A DNA stretch of 64,000 bases from positions 1 through 64,000 of the forward strand of contig NZ_CAKZGO010000024.1 in the NCBI RefSeq assembly GCF_936916975.1. Direction: 5' to 3'. Positions 43,341 to 52,432 of the stretch are shown one piece after another. The first letter of the stretch is position 1. Each line of letters opens with the position of its first letter. The position numbers and the translations under genes were made by a program. Source of the DNA: an uncultured Dongia sp. GTDB lineage: Bacteria > Pseudomonadota > Alphaproteobacteria > Dongiales > Dongiaceae. The notes below the pieces were generated by a model that was not told where the DNA came from, did not search any database, and saw only the letters and a list, made by a program, of their open reading frames with translations.

Positions 43341-45532
43341 CGGCTAGCTGCCTTTACCTTCTCATCCGGGTTGCTCCGCTTCACCTCGAAGCTCTGCGTC
43401 TCGGGCTTGTAGTGCAGATAGACCTCACCGCTGGCGCTGCCATCCAGGATCATGTTGACGATGATCGGCTCGACATTGGTCTGGATGAAGCCGGGCAGGC
43501 CGCGGGCGCCGATCGCCGGATCGTAATGCGCCTCGCAGAACGCCTTGAGATCGGCATCCGAGATACGGATGTGGAGGCCGTCCTGGCTGTAGGTGCGGTC
43601 CATGCCGTCGAATTCGCGCCGCACGATCTTCTCGATCGACGGCAGATCCAGGCGGTTGAAGCAGACGATGTTTTGGCGGCCCGCAAAGCGGTTGAGGAAC
43701 TCCGACCGATAGGTCTTGCCGACATCCTCCTGGGCGGCCGCACTGGCCTCGGCGAAGGTCATCGACCGGTCGAGGAAATGCGGCTGCCCGATATTCGTCG
43801 TCATGATGATGATCGATTCCGAGAACGACACGGTCCGGCCGACATTGTCGGTGAGCCGCCCGTCGGACAGGATCTGCAGGAACACGTTGAAGACGTCGGG
43901 ATGCGCCTTCTCGATCTCGTCGAACAGCAGGACGCGGATCGGGTTCTTGCGCATGGCGTTGGTCAGGATGCCGCCGGCCTCGAAACCTTCATAGCCAGGG
44001 GGTGCGCCGATGAGCCGCGAGACGGCATGCTTCTCCATGTATTCGGACATGTCGAAGCGGGTGAGCGCTTTTTCATCGTCCAGCAGCGCCTCGGCCAGAG
44101 CCTTGGCGATCTCCGTCTTGCCGACACCGGACGGTCCCATGAACATGAACGCTGCCTGCGGTTTTTCGTTGTTGCGCCGGCCGACCCGCGCCGTCTTCAC
44201 CGCATTGGCAAGCTGCGCCACGACGTGATCCTGCCCGAAGATCCGCTTCTTCAGGCCAGCTTCGAGATTGCGCAGCTTTTCCCGCTCATTCTCATTGAGC
44301 TTGCTGGCCGAGATGCCGGATATATCGGCGAATTCCTGCAGGACGATGTCGCGGGTGAGTTCGAGATGGCTGTTGATCTCCGATGTCAGGGTATCGAAGG
44401 CCGTCTTGTTCTTGGCCAGCTCCACCTGATACTTCGCGATCTGCTCCTTGATGGTGCGGACGGCTTCCGATTCGAAGCCGGCGCCGCTGCTCAGACGCGC
44501 AAAGGCGGCGATGCGGCCGGTGCTGGCCTGCGGCGGCGCATTGCCGGTATCGGTGTTGGCGGCGCGGTTCTTCTGCTCATCAAGGAGCTGTGTCGCCAGC
44601 TGCTCTTCCAGTTCCAGGATCGCGGTCTCGCCGTCGCGCTGGCGCTTGTAGAGCACGCGGATCTTTTCCTGCTTCTCGTGCCAGACAGCGCTGACCGCCG
44701 CGATCTCGGCATCCGCTGCGGCGATCTCGGTGGGCGATTTTGCGAGAGCGCGGCGGGTTTCCAAGGCCGCCAGACCAGGCGCCACACCATGGGCGTTGAG
44801 GCGATAGGTCGACAAGGCCCGGTCGAGCAGATTGCTGCTGCGTTCCGGCTGCGCCCGGTTGATGCCGCCGTCGCGCGAGCGGTATTTGCTGGTGAGCTCG
44901 ATGGCCGAGTCCACGGCTTCCGGCGCGATGCGGATCTTGTGAAAGGCGTGCAGCTGGACAGCGCTGTCCTTGACGATCTCATGGAGATCGTCGCCGACCG
45001 GTTCCTCAAGATCGATGAAGGTGAACAGCTCGCGAATGTCGGAATGGCTTTTGAGGATCAGGTCGAGATCCTCGTCGCGCGCCTCGATGATGGCCTGGGT
45101 CTTGCCCGATTTGATGGCAAGCGTCAGCGCATTAATGATATGGGTCGACCCGTTGTTGCGCGCTGCCTCGATGAGGTCGCGCATATCCTCGATGATCAGC
45201 ACGGATTCCGGCGTCCGATAGAGCGTCTTGACGATGCGGTCGATCGATTCATTGATCTTGCCGCCATCGCCCTGGCTGAACAGGGCGTCCGTATCCAGCC
45301 AGAACAGGCGTTTCGAGACGATGTCGAAGGGCGTGTTGGGGTTCTGCTTGCTGGCCTGCAGGCCGAGGCACAGCGCCGAACACCCAACGCCGCCTGGACC
45401 GACCAGCAGGACGGAGTTCGCCTTGCTGCGCACCAGGATGGCAGACAACCGTTTCAGTTCCTTGTCGCGGCCGACGAGCTTAAACTGCGGCGTCCGCGCA
45501 AGATACTCGTCGCCTCTGATGAGATGGTTCAT
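43337..45532 (-). CDS. Clp/Hsp100-like double AAA+ ATPase with degenerate first Walker A
   Basis: 731 residues from the ATG at 45532; an ATG at 45586 lies inside a hairpin and is less likely. The first AAA+ domain follows the N-terminus directly, with no Clp_N domain. Its Walker A is GPGGVGCS (Cys51 in place of the essential Lys), with Walker B VLIIEDMRD. A coiled-coil middle region (about 270-440) recalls ClpB. The second AAA+ domain is intact: GPSGVGKTE (Lys472), RVLLFDEIEKAHPDVFN, then GRTVSFSESIIIMTTNIG and a D2-small domain. It is probably a protein remodeller powered by D2 alone, serving its operon partners (inference). Confidence 0.88.
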   Translation of the reverse strand: MNHLIRGDEYLARTPQFKLVGRDKELKRLSAILVRSKANSVLLVGPGGVGCSALCLGLQASKQNPNTPFDIVSKRLFWLDTDALFSQGDGGKINESIDRIVKTLYRTPESVLIIEDMRDLIEAARNNGSTHIINALTLAIKSGKTQAIIEARDEDLDLILKSHSDIRELFTFIDLEEPVGDDLHEIVKDSAVQLHAFHKIRIAPEAVDSAIELTSKYRSRDGGINRAQPERSSNLLDRALSTYRLNAHGVAPGLAALETRRALAKSPTEIAAADAEIAAVSAVWHEKQEKIRVLYKRQRDGETAILELEEQLATQLLDEQKNRAANTDTGNAPPQASTGRIAAFARLSSGAGFESEAVRTIKEQIAKYQVELAKNKTAFDTLTSEINSHLELTRDIVLQEFADISGISASKLNENEREKLRNLEAGLKKRIFGQDHVVAQLANAVKTARVGRRNNEKPQAAFMFMGPSGVGKTEIAKALAEALLDDEKALTRFDMSEYMEKHAVSRLIGAPPGYEGFEAGGILTNAMRKNPIRVLLFDEIEKAHPDVFNVFLQILSDGRLTDNVGRTVSFSESIIIMTTNIGQPHFLDRSMTFAEASAAAQEDVGKTYRSEFLNRFAGRQNIVCFNRLDLPSIEKIVRREFDGMDRTYSQDGLHIRISDADLKAFCEAHYDPAIGARGLPGFIQTNVEPIIVNMILDGSASGEVYLHYKPETQSFEVKRSNPDEKVKAASR

Positions 45533-45570
45533 GCGTGATTCCCGACTCGCTTTTACCGATAGAGGGAGAT

Positions 45571-45596
45571 CCGGAGCGGCTTCCATGCCGCTCCGG
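45571..45596 (-). other. Perfect intercistronic hairpin
   Basis: CCGGAGCGGC / GCCGCTCCGG, a ten-pair stem with a six-base loop, lies 14 bases after the coiled-coil gene stop and before the Clp-like gene start. There is no T-run, so a processing, stabilising or partial-attenuation role is more likely than simple termination. Confidence 0.8.
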
Positions 45597-45609
45597 TAAG
45601 GTCATCGGA

Positions 45610-47295
45610 TCAGTTACCGCCAAACTTGAACGGCGAGGTCCCACCCGCAGCCGGTGCGGCAGCATTGGTCGATTCCGGCTTGTTGCCGGCGATGTCGGCA
45701 TTGGCGGCGATCGAATCCTTGACGTCGCCCTGCACGACCTCGGTCAGCTTCTTCAGCTCGTCGAGCTTGCTGCGCATTTCGGTCAAGCCCTCCTTGGTGA
45801 TGCTGGTCGCCGCGCGCACCACTTCACCATAGGAGCCGAGATCGTCGATCGCCTTGGCAAGGTCGGTGTTCTGCTCCCCGATCCCCATGGCGATGCGGAT
45901 GCTCTCCTTCTGCGCCACCTTGTTGGTGTTGTCGGCCATCAGCTGCAAGGTGTCCTTGGCCATGGCGGATGCTTCGCCAAGGGCGGCCGAGGAGACCGCC
46001 TGCAGCACGACCGAGAGCCGGTCGGCCACGCCGGAAATGCCCTGGCTGTGCATGGTGCGGGCGCGGATCGACTGCTGGTCGACCGCATCCTTCATGGTCT
46101 TGATGCGGATGGCGCCGGAGGTGAGGTCGGCATAGGTCGCCATGGTGTCGACGGCCGAGGCGTCGAGCAGGGTCATATGCTGCTCGACCGCCATGCGCTT
46201 CTGATCGCGCGTCATCTTGGCGATGGTGTCTTCTTCCGCGCCGGTGTCCTGCAGCGTATCGCGCAGTTTCAGATTGTCGCTGCCGGCGGATTTGATGCCT
46301 TCGTTCATGATGGCATATATCGTGCCCATGACATTGTTGGCATCCGCCAGGTTTTCCACCTGGTCGCCCATCTTGCCGAGATGCTGGCGGACGGCACCGA
46401 CCCGGGTCTTTGCCGTGTTGACGAAGTTGAGCGCCGAATCGACCAGATCGCGTTGGCGCTGCTTGTGATCATCCGTGCTGATGTCGAGCAATTCGCGCAG
46501 CTTCTTCTTTTGCTCCGCGAACTCGCCCATCTTGCTTTCATCGGGCACCTGCGCGTCGAGGGCGGCGATCTCGGTCCCCAGCGTGGTCAGGCGCTCGGCG
46601 ATATTGGTCAGATCAAGATCGTTCCTGGCGATCTGCTGGCGCGCTTCCTCGGTCGTGCCGCCGAAGCCGAAGAAGGACTTCTTCTCCGCCAGCGCGACAT
46701 TGTCCTGCTGCAGCGAGTTGGTGCGCGCCGTAAGGCCGGCCAGTTCCAGCTTCTTTTCCTCGCGCGACTTGTGGAGTTCCTCCTCGCGCTTGCGGTCGCG
46801 AATAATCTCCTGGAACGCCTCGACTGTCATGCCGTTGGTGCGCAGGGTATAGACCGCGTCGATGATGTCGGTCAGCGGTCGCATCTTGTTGTCGAACTCG
46901 ATCAGCGAGGTGTTGAGGTCGTCATAGACCATCTTCAGTTCGGCAAAGGTCTCGGTGTCGGTCAGGCGGATGATTTCCTGTGCCATCGCCTCGCGTTGCG
47001 ATTGCAGGTATTCCTTGAACAGCTCGAATTCCTTGATCCGTTCGCGGTTCTGTTCCTTGGTGCCCTCGAAGGTCAGCATCTTTGCGACCAGCGATTTCTT
47101 CTCCTCGGGCCGCGATTCCTCCGCGAACATCACCTTGTAGAAGGCGTTCGACTGGATGCTGGCAAAGCGCGCATCCTCTGCCGGCGCTGACGTCTTGGCG
47201 GAGGCCGCCGTGCCGGCGCGCTGGCGCACCGCCTCGGTCATCACCTCGGCGCTGGCCTTCTTGCTGCTGTATTTCGCGCTGCCACCCGTGCTCAT
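45610..47295 (-). CDS. Unrecognised long coiled-coil protein, first gene of the Clp-like operon
   Basis: 561 residues from the ATG at 47295, preceded by GGAG at six bases; the longer frame upstream is not coding-like. It is almost wholly helical, without membrane segments or signal peptide. Coiled-coil stretches include KREEELHKSREEKKLELAGL and the C-terminal MRSKLDELKKLTEVVQGDV. A glycine-rich break (KKSFFGFGGTTEEA) precedes the second half. The tail (TNAAAPAAGGTSPFKFGGN) is low-complexity and could be a flexible recruitment tag. No family is recognised; it is probably a scaffold or substrate of the ATPase. Confidence 0.78.
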   Translation of the reverse strand: MSTGGSAKYSSKKASAEVMTEAVRQRAGTAASAKTSAPAEDARFASIQSNAFYKVMFAEESRPEEKKSLVAKMLTFEGTKEQNRERIKEFELFKEYLQSQREAMAQEIIRLTDTETFAELKMVYDDLNTSLIEFDNKMRPLTDIIDAVYTLRTNGMTVEAFQEIIRDRKREEELHKSREEKKLELAGLTARTNSLQQDNVALAEKKSFFGFGGTTEEARQQIARNDLDLTNIAERLTTLGTEIAALDAQVPDESKMGEFAEQKKKLRELLDISTDDHKQRQRDLVDSALNFVNTAKTRVGAVRQHLGKMGDQVENLADANNVMGTIYAIMNEGIKSAGSDNLKLRDTLQDTGAEEDTIAKMTRDQKRMAVEQHMTLLDASAVDTMATYADLTSGAIRIKTMKDAVDQQSIRARTMHSQGISGVADRLSVVLQAVSSAALGEASAMAKDTLQLMADNTNKVAQKESIRIAMGIGEQNTDLAKAIDDLGSYGEVVRAATSITKEGLTEMRSKLDELKKLTEVVQGDVKDSIAANADIAGNKPESTNAAAPAAGGTSPFKFGGN

Positions 47296-47497
47296 TCTGG
47301 TCTCCATTTTCTTCAAGTACTTGTTTAAGCGTGAAATTATGATCAGTTCCAGCCACGGCTCGCAATCCGCGCAACGGCCAGGCCGACCCCACTGCCGCCG
47401 CACACAATAGCCAAGCTTGCGCACAATTGTAGGCAGCTATCCGACCAAATTCCAAAGATAGTTGCGTGGCGACGCTCGGAAATCCGATGTCCGGATG

Positions 47498-47529
47498 CAA
47501 AACGGGCCGATCCTTTCGGACCGGCCCGT
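47498..47529 (-). terminator. Rho-independent terminator of the PAS chemoreceptor gene
   Basis: On the minus strand ACGGGCCG...CGGCCCGT (47502-47529) is followed by TTTT (47501-47498). It lies 37 bp past the chemoreceptor stop at 47566. Confidence 0.75.
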
Positions 47530-47565
47530 ACGTCTCTGCGATATGACTTTGGGGTGGGGCGTCGA

Positions 47566-49047
47566 TCAGGCCGTCAGGGCGTGGGACGCTTCCTTCACCT
47601 TCTTGGTCGATTCATTGGCTGATTTGGTTGCTGCGGCGATGGCGACGATGCTGTCGCTGATCGATTTCACGCCATCCGCCGTCGTGTGCAGATTGGCGGA
47701 AATCTCGCGGCTGACGGTGTTCTGTTCCTCGGATGCCGCGGCGATGGCCTCGGAAATGCCGTCCATCTTGGAGATGATCTCGGAGATGAGGGCGATGGCA
47801 CCCACGGCCTTTTCAGTGGCGCTCTGGACCTGCGACACCTGCTCCGAAATCTCATCCGTCGCCCGGGCGGTTTGCGTGGCGAGACTCTTCACCTCATTGG
47901 CGACGACAGAGAAGCCTTTGCCGGCGTCCCCGGCGCGCGCTGCTTCAATGGTCGCGTTGAGCGCCAGCAGGTTGGTCTGCGAGGCAATATTGGTGATCAG
48001 ATTGACGACTTCGCCGATCTTGTTGGCAGCACCGGCGAGGCCGGCGACGACATTGCTCGTCTCCTGCGCCTGCGTCACCGCTTCGTGCGACACGTTGGAG
48101 GCATTTGTCGTCTGCCGCCCGATCTCACTGATCGACGCCACCAACTCCTCGGCACCCGCCGCGATCGCCTGTACCTTGTCTGTGGCTTCCGCTGAAGCGG
48201 CGGCGGCACTGGCGACCTGTTCATTGACCGTCGAGATGGCCATGGTCACGCTGCCCAGATCATCATCGACATGCTTGCCGATTTCGGCGCGACGCTGGCG
48301 ATCCCGCACGACTTGGGTGATGTCGGAGGCGTATTTGACGACTTTGAACGGCTTGCCGGTGAAATCGAAGATCGGGTTGTAGGACGCCTGAAGCCATAAT
48401 TCCTCGCCGCGCTTGTTGATGCGATGGAATTCGCCGGCCTGATAGTCACCGGCATTGAGCTTTGCCCAGAATTGCTTGTACTCGGCGCTGTTGCGATAAG
48501 CCGGATCGACAAACATGCTGTGATGCTTGCCCTTCACCTCATCCAGCGAATAGCCGACGGCGTTCAGAAAGTTCGCGTTGGCGGTGATGATCGTGCCGTC
48601 GAGATTGAATTGAATGACTGCCTGCGATTTGCCGATCGCGGCGATCTGGCTTTCATAATCGGCCGCCTGGGTCTTCGCAGCCGTGATGTCAGTAGCGAAT
48701 TTGACAACTTTATAAGGCTTACCAGCGCGATCCAGGATGGGATTGTAGGATGCCTGAATCCAGACCGGGCGACCGCCTTTTCCAAAGCGAAGATATTCGG
48801 CCGATTGGAATTGCCCAGCATTCAGATTGGCCCAGAAGGTGCGGTACTCCACACTCGATTTGTATTCCGGGTCGACGAAGATGCTGTGATGCTTGCCCTG
48901 TATGTCGGCCAGCGTGTAGCCCATGGCCTTCAGAAAATTTTCATTGGCCGTGATGATTGTGCCGTCTGTCTTGAATTCGATGACGGCCTGAGAGGCATCA
49001 ATCGCCTTCAACTTTGCCTTTAATTCGCTGTTTCCGCCAAACATCAT
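47566..49047 (-). CDS. Soluble chemoreceptor with two PAS domains
   Basis: 493 residues from ATG 49047 (or the adjacent ATG 49044, better spaced from GGAGG). Two similar PAS/PAC repeats follow ([19 protein letters not shown]...[14 protein letters not shown] and [19 protein letters not shown]...[14 protein letters not shown]), then a signalling domain with [20 protein letters not shown]. No membrane helix is present. Such tandem-PAS receptors sense cytoplasmic redox or ligands, often through a bound cofactor. The two PAS units are close relatives, pointing to an internal duplication. It is upstream of, and on the same strand as, the Clp-like operon but separated by a terminator. Confidence 0.94.
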   Translation of the reverse strand: MMFGGNSELKAKLKAIDASQAVIEFKTDGTIITANENFLKAMGYTLADIQGKHHSIFVDPEYKSSVEYRTFWANLNAGQFQSAEYLRFGKGGRPVWIQASYNPILDRAGKPYKVVKFATDITAAKTQAADYESQIAAIGKSQAVIQFNLDGTIITANANFLNAVGYSLDEVKGKHHSMFVDPAYRNSAEYKQFWAKLNAGDYQAGEFHRINKRGEELWLQASYNPIFDFTGKPFKVVKYASDITQVVRDRQRRAEIGKHVDDDLGSVTMAISTVNEQVASAAAASAEATDKVQAIAAGAEELVASISEIGRQTTNASNVSHEAVTQAQETSNVVAGLAGAANKIGEVVNLITNIASQTNLLALNATIEAARAGDAGKGFSVVANEVKSLATQTARATDEISEQVSQVQSATEKAVGAIALISEIISKMDGISEAIAAASEEQNTVSREISANLHTTADGVKSISDSIVAIAAATKSANESTKKVKEASHALTA

Positions 49048-49276
49048 GCCCTCCGTTTGCCGGCTATTTTTGCTGAGCAATGCTTGCGCTCTAAAACTTG
49101 CGAACTCATTAACAGTAGTGACGTGGAACGTCTTTCTCGGATAAATTAGGAAGCTGAGGCTGCCATCCAGCAACGAAATCTTGGTCGTGGGCGACTATCG
49201 GCAGAGATGCCTAGTGCGCGGACTTTAATCCGACTTCAGCTTTAATCCGACTTTGGATTGAGCCGGTAGTGCAGCC

Positions 49277-50854
49277 TTAATCCTCGCGCCCATAGATAAA
49301 CCGCCGGGCAAGCCAGCAGCCGAGCTCTATGCCGGTGACGCGGTTCGCCGTGTCGCGGGTGAAGGCGAGGGTCCAGTCGCCGGGTGGGAAGTGATCGACG
49401 CCGCGCGGGCAGGGCATGACCCAGAGGTCGCGGCCGATCGGCTGCAGCATTTCCATGCGCCCGTCGCCGAGGATGCCGGCGCAGGCGCCATAGAATGCGC
49501 CGCCCGCATCGATGATGCTTAGCTCCGCGCCGAGATCCGCGCAGTGATAGCGGCCAGCAATATCCAGCATGGCTGTACCGTCATTGGGCACGAGCAGGGA
49601 CCGCTGGTTGTCCTGCGGCCGTTCGAGCCAAAGGCCTTCGGCGCTCGGGCGGATGCGCACGCCCGATTCCTCCTGCGTGGCCGAGCCGTCGGCCTGCAGC
49701 GTGAGTTCGTCAGGACCTGTTGCATAGCGCAGCAGGACGGTGCTCGGACCCGATCCTGGACCCGATTTGCTGAGGCGGACGGACAGGCCGGTTTCCGGCT
49801 CGAGATAGGTGCCGGTCCAGGCAGGTGCCGGCAGTTCGGCCGGGCCTTCCGGCTGCGCGATGCCGAAGATCGCAGCGATCAGCTCCTTGGCGGCGTCGCC
49901 GGGGCTGGCATTGTGGTTGAACAGCACGACGACCGAGAGCCGCTCCGAGGGCATATGGAGCCGTTGGCTGCGCCAGCCGCGCAAGGCGCCGCCATGGCGG
50001 GTGGTGGTACGCCCGAACATTGTCTCCCGCGCCAGGCCGAAGCCATAGGCGGCCGGGGCACCGTCACTGAACGTCACGGGTGCTGCGAGGCGCTGATAGA
50101 GGCTGTCCGGATCATCGCGGGTGGCGTCGATATGGGTTTCCCAGGCGATCATATCGTCGAGGCTGGCGCCGATCGAGGCATCGCCGCCCGCCCAGAACAT
50201 GCCATTGACGGCGGGCCGGAAGCCGCTGGCAACGTCGCCTTCATAGCCTTCGCCGCCATCGGGCATCGCGCGCGTGTCCGCGGCGATGAAGGCCGTGTCC
50301 ATGCCGACGGGATCGAAAATGCCGGCGCGCACCAGTTCGGCATAGCTGCGCCCATGTCTTGCCTCGAGAATGTCCGAGAGAATGCGGAAATTCTGGTTGG
50401 CATAGGAGTAGCGTGTGCCGGGCGTAAATTGCAGTGCGCGCGTGGCAGCGATGAGGCGCGCCGCTTCGCGATTGCCGAAGGAAGTTTCCGCGAGCGCGCC
50501 ATGGAGCATCGCCACCGCCCAGTAATCCTGCAGGCCGGATTGGTTGTGGCAAAGCTGGCGCGCTGTCGGTGCCTTATCTTTCAACAAGGGCAGGCGCGCG
50601 GTCACGTCGGCATCGAGCGCGGAAAGATCGGGAAAGGCATCCAGCATCAGGCCGCAGGTGAACTGCTTGGTAATCGAGCATATGCGGAACAGGGTCTGCG
50701 GCGTGAAGGGAATGCGCCGTTCGGCATTGGCCCAGCCCCAGGCATGGCGGACGATCGCCTTGCCGTCCTTGAGGACAGCCACCGCGCCACCGGGACCGAC
50801 ATAGCTTTGCGGCAGAGATTGGAGAACCCGATCAAGGCGGGCGGTCAGCGACAT
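49277..50854 (-). CDS. dap: D-aminopeptidase / class C beta-lactamase-like serine hydrolase (S12)
   Basis: 525 residues. The penicillin-binding fold has CSITKQFTC (SxxK), RYSYANQNF (YxN) and TTRHGGALRG (HxG). After ~330 residues come two beta-barrel-like domains (YLEPETGLSVRLSKSG, GRYHCADLGAELSIID), the layout of Ochrobactrum D-aminopeptidase. The enzyme would release N-terminal D-residues from peptides. No signal peptide is evident, consistent with a cytoplasmic location. Start ATG at 50854 follows AGGAAAA. A general esterase-like role remains possible. Confidence 0.85.
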   Translation of the reverse strand: MSLTARLDRVLQSLPQSYVGPGGAVAVLKDGKAIVRHAWGWANAERRIPFTPQTLFRICSITKQFTCGLMLDAFPDLSALDADVTARLPLLKDKAPTARQLCHNQSGLQDYWAVAMLHGALAETSFGNREAARLIAATRALQFTPGTRYSYANQNFRILSDILEARHGRSYAELVRAGIFDPVGMDTAFIAADTRAMPDGGEGYEGDVASGFRPAVNGMFWAGGDASIGASLDDMIAWETHIDATRDDPDSLYQRLAAPVTFSDGAPAAYGFGLARETMFGRTTTRHGGALRGWRSQRLHMPSERLSVVVLFNHNASPGDAAKELIAAIFGIAQPEGPAELPAPAWTGTYLEPETGLSVRLSKSGPGSGPSTVLLRYATGPDELTLQADGSATQEESGVRIRPSAEGLWLERPQDNQRSLLVPNDGTAMLDIAGRYHCADLGAELSIIDAGGAFYGACAGILGDGRMEMLQPIGRDLWVMPCPRGVDHFPPGDWTLAFTRDTANRVTGIELGCWLARRFIYGRED

Positions 50855-50892
50855 GGCGGTTTTCCTGATTGGCGGGATTGGTGTGGAAATGC

Positions 50893-50929
50893 TCAGGCGA
50901 TTCTACTCAGGCGATATTGGTCAGGCGAT
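50893..50929. repeat. Triple 14-bp-spaced repeat of the rutE-like gene end
   Basis: TCAGGCGAT occurs at 50893, 50907 and 50921. On the minus strand each copy reads ATCGCCTGA, which in the gene is Ile-Ala-stop. The last codons are thus repeated twice more beyond the stop. Confidence 0.85.
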
Positions 50930-51520
50930 GCGGCAGGCTTCGTCGAAACCCAGGCGTGGGTTACGTGGGCGGAGGGCTGTCTTGTCGCCATAACCGATAT
51001 TGCAGATGAAGTTCGACCGCCAGGTGGTGCCGGCAAAGAACGCCGCATCGACCTTGGCCTTGTCGAAGCCGGACATCGGCCCGCAATCGAGGCCGAGGCT
51101 GCGAGCTGCCAGCATGAAATAGGCTGCCTGCAGCGTGCTGTTGCGGAAGGCGCCATCTTCAATGGCGGCCGGCTTGCCGGCGAACCAGGAGCGCGCGGTC
51201 GGATCATGGAACAGGCGTGGCATCAATTCGTAGAACTCCATGTCCATGGCGAAGATCGCAGTTGCGGGTGCTGCCATGGTCTTGGCGCGGTTGCCTTCGG
51301 AGAGGGCCGGCTCGAACGTCTTCTTCGCCTCTGCGCTGCGCACGAAGAGGATGCGCAAAGGCTGGCAATTGCCGCTGGTCGGCCCCATGCGCGCGATCTC
51401 GTAAGCCTGTTGCAGCAGGGAATCCGGCACCGGCTTGTCGAGCCATGTCGAATGCGTGCGCGCCTCGCGGAAGATGAGATCGAGGGCGGCATCGTCAAGC
51501 GCGGCAAGCTGGTCGGTCAT
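50921..51520 (-). CDS. rutE: Nitroreductase-family FMN reductase, RutE-like (malonic semialdehyde reductase)
   Basis: 199 residues. [35 protein letters not shown] and [19 protein letters not shown] match RutE-type proteins. RutE reduces malonic semialdehyde to 3-hydroxypropionate in pyrimidine catabolism; no other rut genes are here, so it may be a general reductase. The start has AGGACCTCCC upstream. It is downstream of nfu, separated by a terminator. Confidence 0.85.
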   Translation of the reverse strand: MTDQLAALDDAALDLIFREARTHSTWLDKPVPDSLLQQAYEIARMGPTSGNCQPLRILFVRSAEAKKTFEPALSEGNRAKTMAAPATAIFAMDMEFYELMPRLFHDPTARSWFAGKPAAIEDGAFRNSTLQAAYFMLAARSLGLDCGPMSGFDKAKVDAAFFAGTTWRSNFICNIGYGDKTALRPRNPRLGFDEACRIA

Positions 51521-51549
51521 GTGGGAGGTCCTTGGGCTTGCTGCTGAAA

Positions 51550-51579
51550 CGAAAAGGGGCGCCGATGTGGCGCCCCTTT
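51550..51579 (-). terminator. Rho-independent terminator of nfu
   Basis: AAAGGGGCGCC / GGCGCCCCTTT, an 11-pair stem with a five-base loop (51553-51579), followed on the minus strand by a T-tract. It is 34 bp past the nfu stop and before the rutE-like start. Confidence 0.85.
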
Positions 51580-51612
51580 GATTGTAGCAACGTCGCCGCT
51601 CAGAACAACAGC

Positions 51613-52179
51613 TTAGACCGGCCGCACTTCGAGCACTTCCGGCACGTAATGGCGCAGCATGTTCTCGATGCCCATCTTCAAGGTCGCGGTCGAGCTCGGG
51701 CAGCCCGAGCAGGAGCCCTGCATGTGGAGATAGACGACGCCGTCCTCGAAGGAATGGAACACGATGTCGCCGCCATCCTGCGCCACGGCCGGGCGCACGC
51801 GGGTCTCAAGCAGTTCCTTGATCTGGATGACGATCTCGTCATCCTCGTCGCTGCTCTCGGCCGGTGCTGCCGGGCCCCCATCCGACGTCATGGCAGCCAG
51901 CATGACCGGCTGGTTGGTGGTGAAATGCTCCATGATGACGCCGAGGAGGGCGGGTTTCAGCAGCGCCCAATCCTTCTCATCCGCCTTCGTCACGGTGACG
52001 AAATCGCTGCCGAGGAAGATCCGGCGGACACCGTCGACGGCGAACAGGCGGCTTGCCAGCGGCGAGCGCTCGGCCCCTTCGGCACGGGCGAAATCCGCGG
52101 TGCCCTCAGCCATCACGGCGCGGCCCGGCAAAAATTTGAGAGTTGCCGGGTTCGGCGTCTCTTCGGTCTGGATGAACAT
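51613..52179 (-). CDS. NifU/NFU-type iron-sulfur cluster carrier
   Basis: 188 residues: an N-terminal Nfu_N domain ([20 protein letters not shown]) and a C-terminal NifU-like domain with the cluster motif [15 protein letters not shown] (CxxC) and the [15 protein letters not shown] signature. It carries and delivers [4Fe-4S] clusters to apo-proteins. It has its own terminator. In related genomes nfu is near tsaB-rimI-fur, here separated from them by ~10 kb. Confidence 0.95.
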   Translation of the reverse strand: MFIQTEETPNPATLKFLPGRAVMAEGTADFARAEGAERSPLASRLFAVDGVRRIFLGSDFVTVTKADEKDWALLKPALLGVIMEHFTTNQPVMLAAMTSDGGPAAPAESSDEDDEIVIQIKELLETRVRPAVAQDGGDIVFHSFEDGVVYLHMQGSCSGCPSSTATLKMGIENMLRHYVPEVLEVRPV

Positions 52180-52432
52180 GGCGGATCTCCGCTAGGATGC
52201 TGATGCTATGTGAGTCGGTCGCCAGTACTTTTCAGCACTACTGTTCCAGGACTGGCTTTCGATCTACTATAGCATGCAAGTTAGCGCGGGATGGCGCACC
52301 TTCAACCCTTATTTTGGCCCTAGGAAATCTGGGGCTTAGAGGTGGGGGCTAAAGGACCACAGTAAAAAGGTATTTGAGCCCAGAGGATGGGTCCCCATAT
52401 ACCGCCCACGCGAACTCCAATAAGGCTGAGTA

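Noticed and set aside
43337-45532. Type VI secretion ClpV
   Set aside because: No ClpV N-domain and no other type VI genes in the window.
43412-45538. Plus-strand open frame of 708 codons
   Set aside because: Antisense to the Clp-like ATPase with recognisable AAA+ motifs; composition is that of a mirror frame.
45610-47295. TelA-like toxic anion resistance protein
   Set aside because: Shares only a helical, coiled-coil look; the conserved TelA phrases were not found and no ter genes are near.
49544-51547. Plus-strand open frame of 667 codons spanning two genes
   Set aside because: It runs antisense across the D-aminopeptidase and rutE-like genes, both with clear motifs.
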